DNA from: DASXMT01 sp036521415
Lineage (GTDB): Bacteria; Actinomycetota; Acidimicrobiia; Acidimicrobiales; RAAP-2
NCBI GenBank assembly: GCA_036521415.1
Contig: DATDHU010000052.1
Location: forward strand, 1-13,168
DNA: 13,168 bases
Reading direction: 5' to 3'
In this document: piece after piece, positions 11,540 to 13,168 of the stretch
Layout: each line of letters opens with the position of its first letter
How positions within the stretch are numbered: position 1 is the first letter of the stretch
Position numbers and translations under genes: made by a program
The notes under the pieces: model-generated
Databases searched by the model: none
Told to the model about the DNA's origin: nothing
What the model saw: the letters and a program-made list of their open reading frames with translations, nothing else

Positions 11540-13168
11540 AGCTGGGGGACCGGCTCCTGCGGGCAGCCCTGGGCGGTCCGAGTTCCGCGTCTTGGCGTCC
11601 AAGCATCGCATCGTCCCGGTCTGGCGGGAGCTGGTGGCGGACACACTGACTCCGGTCGGGGCCTTTTTGCGGATCGTGGGCGAAGGACCCGGGTTCCTCC
11701 TCGAGTCCGTGGAAGGAGGCGAGCGTTGGGGACGGTACTCCTTCATCGGCCGCAACCCGTTGGCCGTCGTCACCGCCAGGGGGCGCATGGTCAGCACCAC
11801 CGGCTCGCTCGACCTGGACGCCAGCATCGGCGCCGGGGTGACCGGCCAGCAGGGCATCCTGTCGGCGCTCGAGTCGATCCTCGAGGCCTTCGAGTCGCCT
11901 GAGTTGCCCGACCTGCCGCCCTTGCATGTGGGCCTGGTCGGCTACCTGGGCTATGACGTCGTGCGAGAGGTGGAGCACCTCCCCTACGTCCCCGAGGACG
12001 ATCTCGGCCATCCCGACGCCATCGTGGCCCTGATCGGCGAGCTGGCCGCCTTTGACCACTGGCGCCAGCGAGTCGTCCTCATCGAGAATGTGGTCCTGGA
12101 CCCGTCCTGGGGCACCGATCAGGTCGACGCCGCCTTCGACACGGCATGCGCGCGGCTCGATAGCCTCACCGCCGACTGCTTCCGTCCCGTCGACGACGTG
12201 GCTCGTCCCCTGCCCGAACGAGGCGACATTCCCGACGACGTCGAGCCAACCATGTCTGCCCGCCTGTACATGGACGGCGTCGAAGCGGCCAAGGAGCACG
12301 TTGCGGCCGGGGACATCTTCCAGGTGGTCCTGTCGCAGCGGTTCGACCTGCCCGACCTGGGAGCCCACCCGTTCGATGTCTACCGGGTGCTCCGGTTGGT
12401 GAACCCGAGCCCGTACCTGTACTTCCTCCGCTTCCCCGAGGTCACCGTGGTGGGCGCCTCCCCGGAGCCGATGGTTCGCCTGCGGGACGGCGTGGTCGTC
12501 TCTCGTCCCATCGCCGGTTCTCGGCCCCGGGGTCGCACGAGCGAAGAGGACGGCCGGCTGGCTGGCGAGTTGGTCGAGGACCCTAAGGAGCGCGCCGAGC
12601 ACGTCATGTTGGTCGACCTGGCCCGCAATGACGTCGGGCGCGTCGTCTCCTTTGGCACCGAGAAGATCGACGAGATGATGATCGTCGAGCGCTACAGCCA
12701 CATCATGCACATGACCTCGCAGGTCTCGGGCCGATTGGCGCCCGGCAAGGGGCCGATCGACGTGCTGCGGGCCACGCTGCCGGCGGGAACCCTCTCGGGC
12801 GCTCCCAAGGTGCGGGCCATGCAGATCATCGACGATCTGGAGCCGACCAAGCGTGGCGTCTACGGCGGCGTGGTCGGCTACCTCGACTTCTCCGGCAACC
12901 TGGATACGGCCATCGCCATCCGCACCATGACGGTCAGCCCGGACGGACGAGCGTCGGTGCAGGCTGGCGCAGGAATCGTGGCCGACAGCGACCCGACGAT
13001 GGAGAACGAGGAATGTGCCCACAAGGCCGCAGCAATGCTCTCGGCCGTGGCCATGGCCCGAGCGGCCGGTGCGGCCGGAGCGGGGAGCACAGCCCGAGCG
13101 GCCGGAGCGGGGAGCACAGCCCGAGCGGCCGGAGCGGGGAGCACAGCCCGAGCGGCCGGAGCGGGGAG
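11529..13168 (+). CDS. trpE: Anthranilate synthase component I (3' end outside window)
   Basis: Converts chorismate to anthranilate with ammonia from TrpG. At least 546 codons are present and the stop lies beyond the window. The tryptophan feedback-site motif LLES is at 57-60. The chorismate-binding domain shows IFQVVLSQRF (263-272), SPEPMVRL (311-318), RPIAGSRPRG (326-335, with Ser where I recall Thr as usual), EHVMLVDLARND (357-368), LPAGTLSGAPKVRAM (417-431), KRGVYGGVVGYLD (441-453) and QAGAGIVADSDP (478-489). The conserved fold ends near residue 512; after that the frame enters a 9-residue repeat (AAGAGSTAR) that continues to the window edge. The ATG overlaps hisI by 11 nt with no clear Shine-Dalgarno site. 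Retention of LLES suggests the enzyme is tryptophan-sensitive. Confidence 0.96.
   Translation, partial: MTSRAGGPAPAGSPGRSEFRVLASKHRIVPVWRELVADTLTPVGAFLRIVGEGPGFLLESVEGGERWGRYSFIGRNPLAVVTARGRMVSTTGSLDLDASIGAGVTGQQGILSALESILEAFESPELPDLPPLHVGLVGYLGYDVVREVEHLPYVPEDDLGHPDAIVALIGELAAFDHWRQRVVLIENVVLDPSWGTDQVDAAFDTACARLDSLTADCFRPVDDVARPLPERGDIPDDVEPTMSARLYMDGVEAAKEHVAAGDIFQVVLSQRFDLPDLGAHPFDVYRVLRLVNPSPYLYFLRFPEVTVVGASPEPMVRLRDGVVVSRPIAGSRPRGRTSEEDGRLAGELVEDPKERAEHVMLVDLARNDVGRVVSFGTEKIDEMMIVERYSHIMHMTSQVSGRLAPGKGPIDVLRATLPAGTLSGAPKVRAMQIIDDLEPTKRGVYGGVVGYLDFSGNLDTAIAIRTMTVSPDGRASVQAGAGIVADSDPTMENEECAHKAAAMLSAVAMARAAGAAGAGSTARAAGAGSTARAAGAGSTARAAGAG
13071..13168 (+). repeat. Perfect 27-bp tandem repeat in the trpE C-terminal coding region
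   Basis: Three identical 27-bp units (13071-13097, 13098-13124, 13125-13151) and 17 bp of a fourth run to the window end. The unit length is a multiple of three and encodes AAGAGSTAR. A degenerate GCGGCCGGT at 13062-13070 precedes the array. Exact identity suggests recent expansion, so copy number may vary between strains or be uncertain in the assembly. Confidence 0.9.

Noticed and set aside
11382..13022. A 546-codon open frame on the minus strand opposite trpE
   Set aside because: trpE is unambiguous on the plus strand. The antisense frame is His/Asp/Gly/Arg-rich with no recognisable domain, as expected from high-GC shadow frames.
13071..13168. CRISPR or transposon end
   Set aside because: The 27-bp units are contiguous, identical and in frame with trpE, which fits a coding minisatellite.

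Overview
The window comes from a high-GC, Gram-positive-type genome, most likely an actinobacterium and plausibly of the Acidimicrobiia. The evidence is a mycothiol synthase gene (mycothiol is an actinobacterial thiol), strong G/C preference at third codon positions, an Rv0130-type MaoC hydratase, an RHH/PIN toxin-antitoxin pair of the actinobacterial kind, and the gene order hisD-hisC-hisB-hisH-hisA-hisF ... hisI-trpE. The class-level assignment is an inference. I saw no tRNA, rRNA, CRISPR array, insertion sequence or prophage gene.

Region 1 (1-2121) holds accessory and housekeeping genes: the 5' part of a MerR-type regulator with two winged-helix domains (minus), a stand-alone MaoC-like (R)-hydratase (minus), and, divergent from it, a VIT1/CCC1-family metal transporter (plus). 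Region 2 (2161-4921) holds mshD (minus), divergent from nth (endonuclease III, plus), then an RHH antitoxin and a PIN-domain toxin whose acidic active site looks lost, then a small uncharacterised gene on the minus strand. Region 3 (5080-10410) is a tight histidine operon with overlapping or coupled genes. Region 4 (10411-13168) holds a 41-bp tandem repeat array, a stand-alone GroES-like gene, hisI, and trpE, which runs off the window within a perfect 27-bp coding repeat.

The his genes encode histidinol dehydrogenase, histidinol-phosphate aminotransferase, imidazoleglycerol-phosphate dehydratase, the HisH/HisF synthase pair, the HisA isomerase and PRA-CH (HisI). hisG, hisE and a histidinol-phosphatase are absent here. 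HisI overlaps trpE, which links histidine and tryptophan synthesis in one transcription unit.

Two patterns stand out. First, eight of the nine genes that should head a transcription unit have a TANNNT -10 hexamer ending 6-9 nt before a plausible start codon, which predicts leaderless or nearly leaderless mRNAs; genes inside operons use overlaps or Shine-Dalgarno sites instead. Second, the boundaries of the his/trp genes carry different short tandem or direct duplications: upstream of hisD, at the hisC start, after hisF, before hisI and at the trpE C-terminus. A 19-codon open frame bridges hisB and hisH with a GTGA overlap at both ends. I did not find a clear new defence or biosynthetic system; the most unusual items are these architectural features.
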